64,000 nt of DNA from Streptomyces changanensis (GCF_024600715.1 NZ_CP102333.1:1-64000), one strand, 5' to 3'; shown: positions 1-8,447, counted from the first letter of the stretch. The notes: generated from the letters alone by a model not told the origin. Made by a program: numbers and translations.

Positions 1-295
1 GTCCCACAGCGCTGCGCGCTGTGCAAGCGAACCCCCGCGCTGCGCGCGGGGTTGCGCTCCGCTCCGCGGGAGCGCTGGTGGGCCGCTCCGCGGCCCACCC
101 AACCCGCCCGCTTCGCGGGCGGGTTGACGCTCCGTTCGCTGCGCTCTCGGAGCTGCGGAACTTCGTCCCGCAGCCGGTCTTCCGCTTCGCTGCAGACCGA
201 CTGTGGCGGGTCCGCTGCGCTCCCCCGCCCCCAGGCTTTCCGGCTTCGCCTTCAAGCCTGCGGCCCGCTGGCGCGGGCCAGGCTGGCTACGGAGT
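1..295. repeat. Telomere: tandem hairpin array of a linear Streptomyces replicon
   Basis: Consecutive perfect palindromes with three-base loops are visible: 5-12/16-23 (loop TGC), 33-40/44-51 (TGC), 77-86/90-99 (TCC) and 100-111/115-126 (TTC, 12-bp stem). Looser hairpins continue to about 290, such as AGGCTT..AAGCCT and GGCCCGC..GCGGGCC. On the opposite strand the loops read GCGNAGC, the very stable mini-hairpin class known from Streptomyces telomere 3-prime ends. Order and spacing match the archetypal Streptomyces telomere as I recall it, starting at palindrome II, so only a dozen or so terminal bases may be missing. No gene is seen in this stretch. Confidence 0.85.
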
Positions 296-318
296 CAGGG
301 GGTTGGGCATCGGCGTGG

Positions 319-627
319 TCAGAGGTCGCTGTCGATACCGGTGACGGCCGGCGGGCCGAGCGGGGCGTCGGCTTCCGCGATCCCTGCCTCCTTCAGCGCG
401 GCTGAGACGAGCCTTGTGGCGTCTAGCTCGGCCTCGTACCGGTCTGGGGCGTCGACCTCGAGGCGGACGGAGAAGGTGCCGTCCTCGTGCAGTGTGAGGA
501 GGTTCAGACCTTCACTCTCACTGACGTCCGTGTGCTGCGAGGACAGCTTTCGCTCGAGAGCCGAGCGCGCAGAGTCGGTGATGCCCGAGATGAAGGTGCC
601 GGGAACAGTGATGACAAAGGTGGTCAT
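319..627 (-). CDS. Small hypothetical protein (102 aa)
   Basis: I do not recognise the family. The protein is acidic, starts MTTFVITVPGTF, and has alternating charged and hydrophobic stretches (for example FSVRLEVDAPDRYEAELDA) that suggest a small alpha/beta fold. The ATG at 627 is preceded by GAGGAG at a good distance, which is why I chose it over an upstream start at 642. It is the most telomere-proximal gene and reads toward the telomere. No signal peptide or membrane segment is visible. Confidence 0.7.
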   Translation of the reverse strand: MTTFVITVPGTFISGITDSARSALERKLSSQHTDVSESEGLNLLTLHEDGTFSVRLEVDAPDRYEAELDATRLVSAALKEAGIAEADAPLGPPAVTGIDSDL

Positions 628-828
628 GGCGACTCCTCGCATGGGACGGAGCTTGAATGTCGTCCTGCTTCCCTCATTGTCTGCAATGAACTCGTCTGGC
701 CATGTCTGACCTGCCTGGGAGGTGAGCCGGTGACACCTTCACCTCTACTCCCGTTTGACTGCCCGGCTGCCAAGGGCACATGCGGTCACCCGTACGCGCC
801 ACGAAATCCAGGTTTGCGCATGTCAGGC

Positions 829-1119
829 TCAGGCGTTTGCGTGGCGTGGGGCGATGGCTCGTCGGGCGGCGTGATGTGCCGGCTTGCGTCCTGCGGCAGC
901 CTGGAGGCGCTGCAACCACAGGGACGCGGCGCCGAGCAGGCCGGTGAAGACCGCCAGGAGGAGCAGGGAGATCCACATCTGCCGACTCCCGGGATGGACC
1001 CGTCCCGTCCAAGCCGCGGCGGCCGCCCACAGCAGGGCGCCTGCCATGTAGAAGGTACGGACGCGGCGCAGCTGCCGCACGGCCCGCGGGGGCATCGGGT
1101 GTTCAGTCTTCGGTGCCAT
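829..1119 (-). CDS. Small two-helix membrane protein (96 aa)
   Basis: The protein starts MAPKTEHPMPPRAV and has a basic cytoplasmic N-terminus. Two hydrophobic segments follow, at about residues 23-38 (FYMAGALLWAAAAAW) and 49-69 (WISLLLLAVFTGLLGAASLW), with a basic tail. Such small two-helix proteins are common in Streptomyces plasmids and chromosome ends, but I cannot assign a function. Upstream in-frame codons give only low-complexity proline-rich sequence, so the ATG at 1119 is preferred. The 640-828 stretch downstream shows no gene. Confidence 0.6.
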   Translation of the reverse strand: MAPKTEHPMPPRAVRQLRRVRTFYMAGALLWAAAAAWTGRVHPGSRQMWISLLLLAVFTGLLGAASLWLQRLQAAAGRKPAHHAARRAIAPRHANA

Positions 1120-1476
1120 GCCGGCCCGTGTACCCCGATCCGCGCTACTCACCGGGGGGTGGCAAGTGGAAGAGGGGGGTGGGGGCGGGTGGTCAGGTCG
1201 GTTGCGGGTGCATACGGAGTCGGCCATTCGGGGGCGGCCTGAATGGCCGCCAGGTCCCTGAACGTCTGGGGCTTTCAGCTTGCTGGCCAACCGGTTCTCA
1301 ACCATCGACCAACTCCCCTCACCTCACTGTCCAGCTCCAACACCCTCCCCCACCACCCCGCACAACCCGCAAGACAAATCCGATCAGCCCACTCAACCGT
1401 ATCCGCCCACCTGGACACCGAAATGAGAACCACACCGGACAAGAACACACGAGAACTCCCAGCTGGGCGAGCCGTT
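1120..1476. other. Non-coding stretch
   Basis: No coding sequence is recognisable on either strand. The 1300-1440 part is C-rich and unusually A-containing (many CAC/CCC runs). It leads directly into the internal hairpin array. Confidence 0.4.
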
Positions 1477-1655
1477 CTCCATGCCTGCTTCGCAGGCATG
1501 GAGACGCTCCGTTTGCTTCGCTCCCGGAGCTGGTGGGGGACTTCGCCCCCTGGGGCTTCCGCTGCGCTTCAGCCCTGCGCGGGGTTCGCTGCGCTCCCCC
1601 GCTTGATGACCTGTCCGTTGTGCTCCCAGGCCTAGCCCGCTTCGCGGGCTGCTGG
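1477..1655. repeat. Internal telomere-like hairpin array
   Basis: A second hairpin cluster resembles the one at the window start. CTCCATGCCTGC (1477-1488) pairs with 1492-1503 around loop TTC. CTCCG..CGGAG, GGGGG..CCCCC and GCGGGG..CCCCGC stems follow, and AGCCCGC (1634-1640) pairs with 1644-1650 around loop TTC. The segment GACGCTCCG followed by CTTCGCTCCCGGAGC mirrors the terminal copy (GACGCTCCGTTCGCTGCGCTCTCGGAGC). This looks like the inner palindromes of an older or different telomere now buried about 1.5 kb inside. Confidence 0.75.
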
Positions 1656-1666
1656 CTGGGTGAGGG

Positions 1667-1933
1667 TCAGAAGAGGCCGAGTCCGTATGCGATCCCCCCT
1701 GCCGCGAAGGCGCAGCCGATCAGAACGAACCCCTGCCTGCTCACGTTCTCCACTCCAGTCCTCCCTGCCGTTTCACCCCAGCCCTGTCCGCTGCCCTCAC
1801 GGCGACTACGCAACCGGGGGCCCGCTGTAGCGAAAAGCACCCCGAAAGCTATGAACAGCACCATGACCGCAATTCGCACCGCACTCCCCCTCCAACAGAT
1901 GGCTTGCCCTGTACCCCCACGCCAGCCAGACAT
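1667..1933 (-). CDS. Small membrane protein (about 88 aa)
   Basis: The protein has two hydrophobic segments, VRIAVMVLFIAFGVLFATAG and GFVLIGCAFAAGGIAYGLGL, separated by a basic linker, and ends immediately after the second helix. Several in-frame starts exist. I use MSGWRGG at 1933, but a start closer to the first helix is possible. It abuts the internal telomere-like array at its 3-prime end. Function unknown; it resembles small membrane proteins of Streptomyces mobile elements. Confidence 0.5.
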   Translation of the reverse strand: MSGWRGGTGQAICWRGSAVRIAVMVLFIAFGVLFATAGPRLRSRREGSGQGWGETAGRTGVENVSRQGFVLIGCAFAAGGIAYGLGLF

Positions 1934-2300
1934 GCGGATGCCGCCCGAGGTGGCGTGGCCGCGATTGGGAAGAGCCGGGAGGAGTTGAGTGGGTGTCACT
2001 TCTTCAGGTTGGCTTACGGGGCCGCTTAACGGCTTTCGGCTACGTCAGGAGAGAGTCTAGGATTCGGTGTGCTTCATTTTGAGGAGCGGGATAGACTCTG
2101 GATTCGGATCACACCAACCCGGTTCGCTTCGGAGGGGTTGTTGAGCTCCATCCCACAGCATTGTCAGCGCTCTGGTGAGACAGAAGCGGCCAGCCGACCG
2201 CGATGGACCAACCGTAGCCCTGCAGCTCATCTACGCGGGTGTTTCCCCGCTTCTCGCCGCTCGAATCGACCGGACGGCACCCAGGAGAAGGCAGACGGAT
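1934..2300. other. Intergenic leader upstream of helicase
   Basis: This stretch of about 370 bp holds no convincing gene. It has two near-repeats, GATTCGGTGTGCTTC (2060s) and GATTCGGATCACACC (2100s), and AGGAG at 2283-2287 upstream of the helicase ATG. It may hold the promoter of the helicase operon. Confidence 0.35.
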
Positions 2301-4847
2301 ATGTCGACCACGAGCCGAGCTGATCAGCGCGAGGCAGCCCAGCGAGAAGCTGTTGACGCGGTGCTTAGTGCCCTCGAATTGCCTGCAAAATCGCTGGTGC
2401 CCGAGCGGGGGCTCCGAACGCAGGTCATCATGGCGACCGGGTCCGGGAAGACCCGGGTGGCGGTCCGCAGCGCGGAGGAGCTCCATGCGGGCCGTGTGCT
2501 GGTGCTCGTTCCCTCGCTGGACCTGCTGGCGCAGACCGAGGCCGCGTGGCGGGAGGGGGGCCGCAGGGGGCCGATGCTCGGGGTGTCCTCGCTGCGAGGT
2601 GAGGAGGTGTCCTTCCCCAACACCACGGACGTGAACGAGCTGGTGGAGTGGACGCGGGGCCTGGAGAAGGTGACCGTGTATGCCACGTACGCCAGCCTCG
2701 GTCTGGGCACGCTGGAGCGGGCGCACGCTGCGGGTTTGGCCGCTTGGGACCTGATCGTCGTGGACGAGGCCCACCGGGTGTCGGGCCGGATCGGGAAGCC
2801 GTGGGCGGTCGTCCACGACAACACCCGCATCCCCGCTCTGCGGCGCCTCTACATGACGGCCACGCCGCGGCTGTGGCAGCTCGGGGACGAGGACGAGGCC
2901 GGCGCACCCGGCGAGCTGGTCGCGAGCATGGACGACGACCCCGACGGGCCGTTCGGCAGCAGGGCGTACACGCTGACGCTCTCGGAAGCGATCGACCGGG
3001 GGATCTGTGCCCCCTACCAGGTCGTATGCGTGGACGTCACCGACACCCAGCTGCAGGCCGCGCAGCTCCTGGGCGCCGAGGGCCGCTCCGCGGAGGTCCG
3101 CGGGGCGCGGCTCGCCGCGCTGCAGACCGCCCTGGTGAAGGCTTCGGCGGAGGAGGGCTTTAGGCGCACGCTGGTCTTCCACCACGTGGTGAAGGAGGCC
3201 GAGGCGTTCGCGGCCGGCCTCCCGGACGTCGCCGCGCAGCTGCACGCCAGCGACCCGGAGCTGTATCCGCGCACGATCTGGGCGGACTGGCTGTGCGGTG
3301 ATCACAAGCCGCTCCACCGGCGGCGTCTGCTGGGCGAGTTCGCGGCCGGGGTCGCCACGGACGGCACCGTGGTGGAGAAGTGCTTCCTGTGCTCGGTGAA
3401 GGTCCTGGGCGAGGGCGTCGACACCAAGAACTGCGACTCCGTGTACTGGGCGGACGTACGCGGCTCGATGCCGGACCTGGTCCAGGCTGTCGGTCGGGCG
3501 CTGCGGATGCAGCCGGGTGAGGGGAAGGTCGCCTCGCTCGTGGTGCCTGCCCTGCTCGGGCCGGGCGAGACGGCGGACAACATGCTGACCTCGCGGGCGT
3601 TCGGCGGGCTGGCCAAGCTGTTGGAGGCGCTGCGGGCTCACGATGCTCGGGTGGTGGAGCAGCTCGCCGAGCAGCAGGCGCAGAGCCGGGTGCGGGGGGT
3701 GCAGAGCCGCAGCGGGGCAGACGGTGAGGAAGCCGGGAGCGACCGAAGCGACCGTGGACTGTCGATGCCGGCACGGGCGCTGCTGAAGTTCTCCACGCCC
3801 CGCGACCCGGCGCAGCTGGCGGCGTTCATCAACCTGCGCGTCCTCGACCCGGAGCACGAGCATTGGCGGCGCGGGGTGGAGGCCGCCGTCATCTATCACC
3901 GGCTGCATGGCGACCTGCGGGTGCCGTTCACGTACCGCGTGCCCTCCGTAGACGACCAGGAGGCGGAAGGCGAGGGGTGGCCGGGCTCGCTTGCCGGGTT
4001 CCCGCTGGGGCAGTGGATCGCCGACGCCCGCCGCTTCTACGCCCGCGGCGAGATGGACGAGGGCCGTGTCGAGCAGTTGGAGAAGCTCGGCATGGTGTGG
4101 TCGCACTTCGATGTCGCGTGGGAGGAGGGCCTGGCCGCCGCGCGCGGGTGGGCCGAGACGAACGGGCACCTCCTGGCCCCGCTGGACGCCACCTTCCAGG
4201 GCTACCGGGTGGGCATCTTTTTGAAGAACGCGCGGGCCGCCGCCCGGAAGGCTGCCGAGATCGAGCGGCGGCGTGTCGAGGGGTTGCCGGTCGAGTCGTC
4301 GGCCGGGGCCCTGACAGACGAGCGGCGCGAGCAGCTGGAAGAGATCGACCCATCCTGGTGCCCGGCCTGGCCGGTGACGTGGCAGCGTGCCTTTCACCTG
4401 GTGCGGGTGCACCTGGACGCGGGTGGGGCGCTGCCCACTGAGACGGGCGAGGTCGTGTGCCAGGGCGAGGACCTCGGACGGTGGGGGCGGGCGCAGCGGC
4501 TGGGTTGGGAGAAGCTCACGACGGTGCAGCAGTGGATGTGCGAGCAGGTCCTTGGAATCACACCCGCCGGCGAGGACGAGAAACCGCTCCCGCGCCGCAC
4601 GCAGGCCGACAAGTGGGCGATGAACTACGAGGCCGCCCGGCAGTACTACCAGCGTGAGGGGCATTTGCGGGTGCCGAGGAAACACGTCGAGACGATCGCC
4701 GTCGGCGGCGACGGGAGTAGCGGCGAGGAGCAGGAGGAACGGGAGCTGCGGCTTGGTGCATGGATCAGCAACCAACGCTCGCGGGCCGCGACACTGACAC
4801 CGGAGCGGATCGAGCTACTGTCCGCCATCGGCATGCGATGGACGTGA
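2301..4847 (+). CDS. TtrA-like telomere-proximal DEAD/DEAH helicase with helicase-associated (HA) domains
   Basis: This is an 848-aa superfamily 2 helicase. Motif I (MATGSGKTR) is at about residue 43, motif II (VVDEAHR) at about 153, motif III (MTATPRL) at about 184 and motif VI (QAVGRALRM) at about 394. The C-terminal half carries repeated helicase-associated modules, each ending in an LGxW-R pattern (LGQWIADARR, LGRWGRAQR, LGAWISNQR). Helicases of this type next to Streptomyces telomeres include TtrA, linked to end-to-end conjugal transfer of linear DNA; the location here fits that role, which I infer. The start at 2301 follows AGGAG; upstream in-frame sequence lacks family similarity. The stop overlaps the next gene by 10 bases. 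A decayed paralogue lies at 9.95-11.2 kb. Confidence 0.88.
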   Translation: MSTTSRADQREAAQREAVDAVLSALELPAKSLVPERGLRTQVIMATGSGKTRVAVRSAEELHAGRVLVLVPSLDLLAQTEAAWREGGRRGPMLGVSSLRGEEVSFPNTTDVNELVEWTRGLEKVTVYATYASLGLGTLERAHAAGLAAWDLIVVDEAHRVSGRIGKPWAVVHDNTRIPALRRLYMTATPRLWQLGDEDEAGAPGELVASMDDDPDGPFGSRAYTLTLSEAIDRGICAPYQVVCVDVTDTQLQAAQLLGAEGRSAEVRGARLAALQTALVKASAEEGFRRTLVFHHVVKEAEAFAAGLPDVAAQLHASDPELYPRTIWADWLCGDHKPLHRRRLLGEFAAGVATDGTVVEKCFLCSVKVLGEGVDTKNCDSVYWADVRGSMPDLVQAVGRALRMQPGEGKVASLVVPALLGPGETADNMLTSRAFGGLAKLLEALRAHDARVVEQLAEQQAQSRVRGVQSRSGADGEEAGSDRSDRGLSMPARALLKFSTPRDPAQLAAFINLRVLDPEHEHWRRGVEAAVIYHRLHGDLRVPFTYRVPSVDDQEAEGEGWPGSLAGFPLGQWIADARRFYARGEMDEGRVEQLEKLGMVWSHFDVAWEEGLAAARGWAETNGHLLAPLDATFQGYRVGIFLKNARAAARKAAEIERRRVEGLPVESSAGALTDERREQLEEIDPSWCPAWPVTWQRAFHLVRVHLDAGGALPTETGEVVCQGEDLGRWGRAQRLGWEKLTTVQQWMCEQVLGITPAGEDEKPLPRRTQADKWAMNYEAARQYYQREGHLRVPRKHVETIAVGGDGSSGEEQEERELRLGAWISNQRSRAATLTPERIELLSAIGMRWT

Positions 4848-5149
4848 TGGGCGTGATGGGCGTCGTCGTCACCGCTGCCGCCGTACTCGCGGCCGGCTAT
4901 CTGCTCGGGCGGCTGCGCCCGTGGCAGCATGCGGGTGACTGGGCGGCCGCTCAGGTCCGCTTCACCGGAGCGTGGGTCCGGGGCGGCACCGTGCGGCAGG
5001 CCGTCGTCGTCCTGGTCCACGTCGTCACCCCGCCGCGCATCAGCTGGCGCATCGTGTGTGCCCCGGCCACCGAGACGCGGGCGCTGGCACCGTACGCGAT
5101 CCGGACTGGGTCGCCAACCGCTCCCGGGGAGAGCAGGAGTAGACGGTAG
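4838..5149 (+). CDS. Small single-pass membrane protein coupled to the helicase
   Basis: This 103-aa protein starts MDVMGVMGVVVTAAAVLAAGY, with one N-terminal membrane helix. A conserved-looking basic/aromatic region follows (LLGRLRPWQHAGDWAA, QVRFTGAWVRGG). Its ATG lies inside the last codons of the helicase gene, a layout that implies translational coupling. Similar short proteins accompany Streptomyces plasmid and integrative-element genes. It probably acts with the helicase at the membrane during DNA transfer, but this is inference. Confidence 0.65.
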   Translation: MDVMGVMGVVVTAAAVLAAGYLLGRLRPWQHAGDWAAAQVRFTGAWVRGGTVRQAVVVLVHVVTPPRISWRIVCAPATETRALAPYAIRTGSPTAPGESRSRR

Positions 5150-5200
5150 GTCTCCCACTCCCTTACTGGCGTTCGGCGCGCTAGAGGACTTCGACAGCGC

Positions 5201-5227
5201 AAGGCCCGGACCGGGTGTCCGGGCCTT
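5201..5227 (+). terminator. Rho-independent-type hairpin after helicase operon
   Basis: Perfect 11-bp stem AAGGCCCGGAC / GTCCGGGCCTT with a 5-base loop. It lies 52 bases after the small membrane gene stop and probably ends the helicase operon. No long T run follows, as is usual in Streptomyces. Confidence 0.8.
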
Positions 5228-5596
5228 CGTCGTGCCCGGGATCCTTTCTCGCCGCCGCTGCTGTCAGGGTCCCGGCTTCCGGCCCTACGGGGTGAAGGGA
5301 GCCGTGCCCGCCAGGACGAGACGCAAGCACCTGAGTCCTGTCACTGTGCCGCTCGCTCAGCCGAACTCATTCCGGGGGCAGTACCGATGAACACCCGCCA
5401 GACACCCGGGGCAACACCCGCGCCGATCGCCGTTACGCTGAACACGCCCACCCTGGGCCGGGCCGAGACCCCACAGGGACGCTCTCCAGAGAGCCGCCGC
5501 AGGACCGCCGACCGCGAGGCGCGCGCCACCCCCACGCGGACGACACCACCACAGGTGTCCGCCGTCTCTGTTCCTCCGCCTCGTAGGAGACTCCCG
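5228..5596. other. Leader or non-coding region before small membrane gene
   Basis: No recognisable gene. An in-frame upstream extension of the next gene from 5387 would add 70 residues of proline/arginine-rich low-complexity sequence. I treat it as untranslated. Confidence 0.35.
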
Positions 5597-5851
5597 ATGT
5601 CTCGGGACCCGCACCCGCGCTCCCCCATACCCGCCCGCCCCGAACCGCCCGGCCCGGCCGGCGCAGGGACGCCTTCGGAGACCCCGCTGCTGTCGGTGCA
5701 CGCCGCCGTGGTGTTCCTGGCGGCCGTCATCATCGGCCTCGTCATGGGCGGCCTCATGTTCCTCCACGACAAGTCCGTGCCCGCGGCCGTCGCTGCGGGC
5801 CTGGTGGCCGCTGGAGGCAGCGTTCCTGTGCTGCACAAGCTGATCGGCTGA
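5597..5851 (+). CDS. Small membrane protein (84 aa)
   Basis: The protein has a proline-rich, basic N-terminus (MSRDPHPRSPIPARPEPPG). Two hydrophobic segments follow, SVHAAVVFLAAVIIGLVMGG and AVAAGLVAAGGSVPVLHKLI. The start at 5597 is chosen because TAGGAGA precedes it at the right distance. It is followed at once by a strong terminator. I do not recognise a named family; the context suggests a mobile-element or chromosome-end accessory membrane protein. Confidence 0.65.
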   Translation: MSRDPHPRSPIPARPEPPGPAGAGTPSETPLLSVHAAVVFLAAVIIGLVMGGLMFLHDKSVPAAVAAGLVAAGGSVPVLHKLIG

Positions 5852-5853
5852 CC

Positions 5854-5897
5854 GGCGGCGGGCGCCGAGTGCACATGCTGCGCCGGCGCCCGCCGCC
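5854..5897 (+). terminator. Strong terminator hairpin
   Basis: Perfect 13-bp stem GGCGGCGGGCGCC (5854-5866) / GGCGCCCGCCGCC (5885-5897) with an 18-base loop, starting 3 bases after the upstream stop codon. It may serve both converging strands. Confidence 0.85.
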
Positions 5898-5901
5898 TCC
5901 G

Positions 5902-6010
5902 TCAGGCTGCGTGTAACACGTGGGCCTGACCGCCTCGCCACTCCACCCGCTGCGGGTCGTCCCAGATGGCCTGGGGCCGTGTCGTCCACGGCGAAGCCGG
6001 TCCGGAGCGA
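5902..6010 (-). pseudogene. Possible 3-prime remnant of an unknown gene
   Basis: One minus-strand frame reads AIWDDPQRVEWRGGQAHVLHAA then stop, a plausible protein C-terminus with no start or upstream coding context. I cannot name the family. Confidence 0.25.
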
Positions 6011-6047
6011 GGAGAGCCCGCTGACCTGCGTGTCGACGCAGGGCGGG

Positions 6048-6920
6048 TCAGCGCCGGGCGGCCTCCAGGACCGCTTCCAGCTGCCGCAGCGGCTCGGCGC
6101 CGACGAACCGGAGGACGACGGTGTCGGCGCCCGACTCCCGCAGCGCGTCGATCCGTGCCGCGGCCCCGGCGGCGTCGCCGGAGACGGTGAAGACCTCCTC
6201 CTGCGGGCGGCCCAGCCAGGCGCCGTGCCCCTCGGTGTGCGGGTGCAGGGTCCGCGCGACCTCCTCGGGGTCGTCGCCGACGCAGGCGAACGCGAACACG
6301 TTCAGCGTGTGGTCGTCACCCGCGCCGCCCTTGGCCAGCAGCGCCCGGATGTGCTCCAGGTCCCGCGGTCCGTGGCCCTCGGCGATCAGCGTGCCGTCCG
6401 CGACCCGCCCGGACAGCTCCAGCGAGCGCGGCCGTACCACCCCCGCCACCAGCGGCGGCGGCTCGGCGGGCGGATGCACCAGCTCGATGCCGTTGATCCG
6501 CACCTCCCGCCCGTCCACCGTGACCCGCTCCCCGTGCAGCAGCGCCCGCACCGCGGTGATCGTCTCCTCCAGCAGGGCCAGCGGAGAGCGCGGCGCCACC
6601 CCGACCTGCTCCATCCACTCCCGTACGCCATGACCGATCCCGGCCACCAGGCGGCCGGGGAACACCCGTGCCAGCGTGGCCAGTTCCATCGCCAGCAGGG
6701 CCGGGCTGCGCAACGGCGCCGGGGCAATCCCGATGCCCACCCGCAGCCGCTCGGTCGCGCCCAGCGCCACGGCCGCCGCCGACACCCCGCCGTTCCAGCG
6801 CAGGTCCTCCACCACCCACAGGTCGTCCGCGCCGAGCGCCTCGGCCCGCCGCGCGAAGGCGGGCAACTCCTCGGGCACCCAGTCGCGGTCGTACATCACA
6901 CCGATCCGGAGATTCGTCAT
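6048..6920 (-). CDS. LLM-class F420-dependent oxidoreductase
   Basis: This 290-aa luciferase-like TIM-barrel protein starts MTNLRIGVMYDRDW. Family features are the early strand-plus-helix layout, RLRVGIGIAPAPLRSPALLA, and GRLVAGIGHGVREWMEQVG, the glycine-rich segment typical of F420-binding members. Length is normal. Such enzymes use deazaflavin F420 to reduce or oxidise small substrates in the cytosol; the substrate here is unknown. The start codon overlaps the upstream gene stop in an ATGA arrangement. The gene appears intact, which is notable among decayed neighbours. Confidence 0.88.
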   Translation of the reverse strand: MTNLRIGVMYDRDWVPEELPAFARRAEALGADDLWVVEDLRWNGGVSAAAVALGATERLRVGIGIAPAPLRSPALLAMELATLARVFPGRLVAGIGHGVREWMEQVGVAPRSPLALLEETITAVRALLHGERVTVDGREVRINGIELVHPPAEPPPLVAGVVRPRSLELSGRVADGTLIAEGHGPRDLEHIRALLAKGGAGDDHTLNVFAFACVGDDPEEVARTLHPHTEGHGAWLGRPQEEVFTVSGDAAGAAARIDALRESGADTVVLRFVGAEPLRQLEAVLEAARR

Positions 6921-7201
6921 GCGACGGAACCTACGGTCCGGCCGAAGAGGTGATCAACGGCTTTGCCGGTACGGGGTCGGCTGCCGACCGTCGCGGTAGG
7001 TGCCGGTGGCAAAAACGAGGCCCGGCACCGAGCAGGCACCGATAAGGGGGTGAGAGCGACGCCATCGTCAACTTCCTCGGTCCGCCAGCCGCGGATGTCC
7101 AGCAGCAGGCCGTCCAGTGGCCCGCCGACCAGTTCGGCGGGTCCGGTGCGGAAGCGGGCCGGGGTTGGGGGCGTCGTGCTCCGCGCCGTAGACGCGGCCA
7201 T
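6917..7201 (-). CDS. Small plasmid-type hypothetical, possibly frameshifted C-terminus
   Basis: The core RTGPAELVGGPLDGLLLDI and GWRTEEVDDGVAL resembles short conserved proteins of Streptomyces plasmids (GGPLDG motif). The last ~35 residues look unlike that family, so the end may be frameshifted. The stop codon overlaps the oxidoreductase start (ATGA). An alternative upstream frame MNGDEQLRNGRVYGAEHD could be part of the original N-terminus. Confidence 0.45.
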   Translation of the reverse strand: MAASTARSTTPPTPARFRTGPAELVGGPLDGLLLDIRGWRTEEVDDGVALTPLSVPARCRASFLPPAPTATVGSRPRTGKAVDHLFGRTVGSVA

Positions 7202-7268
7202 TTCGCAGCTGCTCGTCTCCGTTCATCCGATCAGCTTTCCAGCCGCCACCGACAACCGGGCAGAACCG

Positions 7269-7300
7269 GCGGGCCCGGCCTGGGTGGAGGCCGGGCCCGC
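7269..7300 (-). terminator. Terminator hairpin for the 39-aa minus-strand gene
   Basis: Perfect 12-bp stem GCGGGCCCGGCC (7269-7280) / GGCCGGGCCCGC (7289-7300) with an 8-base loop, placed 5 bases beyond the stop of the short minus-strand ORF. Confidence 0.75.
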
Positions 7301-7305
7301 TGTGC

Positions 7306-7425
7306 TCACCGCGGCTTGGGCAGCGACAGCGTCCGCCGCTCCTCACCGTGGCCGACGACCCGCCACACCGGCCGGTCGGCCCCGTCATGGGTGAGTTGGT
7401 GCAGGGTCGTCGTCGCCACGGTCAT
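7306..7425 (-). CDS. Short ORF (39 aa) ending at a strong terminator
   Basis: It encodes MTVATTTLHQLTHDG followed by ADRPVWRVVGHGEERR and a basic end. The length is small, but the codon pattern is coding-like and the stop is followed by a perfect terminator hairpin. A related frame (VVVTTLEQLQEHG followed by VWRLVA) occurs at 8.46-8.56 kb on the same strand, beyond the G/C repeat tract. That suggests a family of short proteins, or one gene split by the repeats. Function unknown. Confidence 0.45.
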   Translation of the reverse strand: MTVATTTLHQLTHDGADRPVWRVVGHGEERRTLSLPKPR

Positions 7426-8266
7426 CTGATGGTTGCGGCGGGCGCGGCCAGGTCGGCCGGGCCACGCCAGGTCGGCGCCGGGAAGGCAGCGGCCAAGAGG
7501 CGGCGGAACGCCGAGGATGGGGCATCAGCACCCTGGTGCAGCACGCCCGGAAGCACAGCGGCGACACAGCGGCAGCCGAGACTGGGGAGCGGCGGCGGCA
7601 CGGCGGACGGCAGCGGCCGGGGCGCGGACGGCGGCTCGGCCACGGCACAGTGGCCGGCACCTGCCCGACACGGGACAGGGCGACATGCGGTACGACGACG
7701 AGGAGCAGCCGCGGGCGGCGCACGGCGCGCGGCGGCGGGGTGGCCCGACGTCGGGGAGCGGCACAGCGACCCGACAACGGCCCAGCGGCCCAGCGGCCCA
7801 GCGGCCCGGCGGCCCGGCGGCCCGGCGGGCAAACGCAGCAGCGAGGCCTCCGAGGCAGGAGGCCGGCCGGAAGCCGGACCGCGGCCGGACCGCGGCCGGA
7901 CCGCGGCGGCGGACGGCGGCGGCAGGACGGACACGGTCCAGCGGTGTGCCCGGCCAGCGCAGGGGCGGACGAGCCGCGAGGCAGATACCACGGTGGCTAC
8001 GGGCGCGGCCCGGCGGCAGGACAGCGACAAGCCGTTGGACACGGCGGGCTGGCGGCGGCACAGCGGACACGCGGCGCCCGACAGCGAAGCCACGCCGGGC
8101 CGACCGCGGCGGCAGGACGACGGCGCGCGGCGGACGGCGCGCAGTCAACACGGCAAGGCAGCGAACCAGCAGCGGGCGGCAGCGACAGGACGGCGCGCGA
8201 CGAGCGGGCAGGAGGTACGGGCCGGAGCGCAGCAGCCACGCGGCGAAACCAGGACGGCGCGCGGCC

Positions 8267-8310
8267 GGCGGACGGACGGCGGACGGACGGCGGACGGACG
8301 GCGGACGGAC
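8267..8310. repeat. Tandem 11-mer array (4 copies)
   Basis: Unit GGCGGACGGAC repeated four times without interruption. Because 11 is not a multiple of three, copy-number change would shift any reading frame. Confidence 0.85.
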
Positions 8311-8390
8311 GGCGACAGCACGGCGCGCAGGCGCCGGAACGGCTCGGGGCACGGCCGGCGCGGGACCGGAGCTCAACGGCTCAGCGGCCC

Positions 8391-8447
8391 GGCGGACGGA
8401 CCGGCGGACGGACCGGCGGACGGACCGGCGGACGGCGGCGCGGTGAC
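8391..8447. repeat. Tandem 12-mer array (4.75 copies)
   Basis: Unit GGCGGACGGACC repeated four full times plus a partial copy. Translated, it gives simple peptide repeats on both strands, so it is a likely slippage hot spot. Confidence 0.85.

Noticed and set aside
2109..4775. An 888-codon open frame antisense to the helicase
   Set aside because: It is a GC-driven shadow; amino-acid composition is arginine/proline/leucine-rich and no domain is seen, whereas the plus strand shows all helicase motifs.
7779..8447. Tandem repeats as a possible CRISPR array
   Set aside because: Units are 9-12 bases without unique spacers and no cas genes are near.
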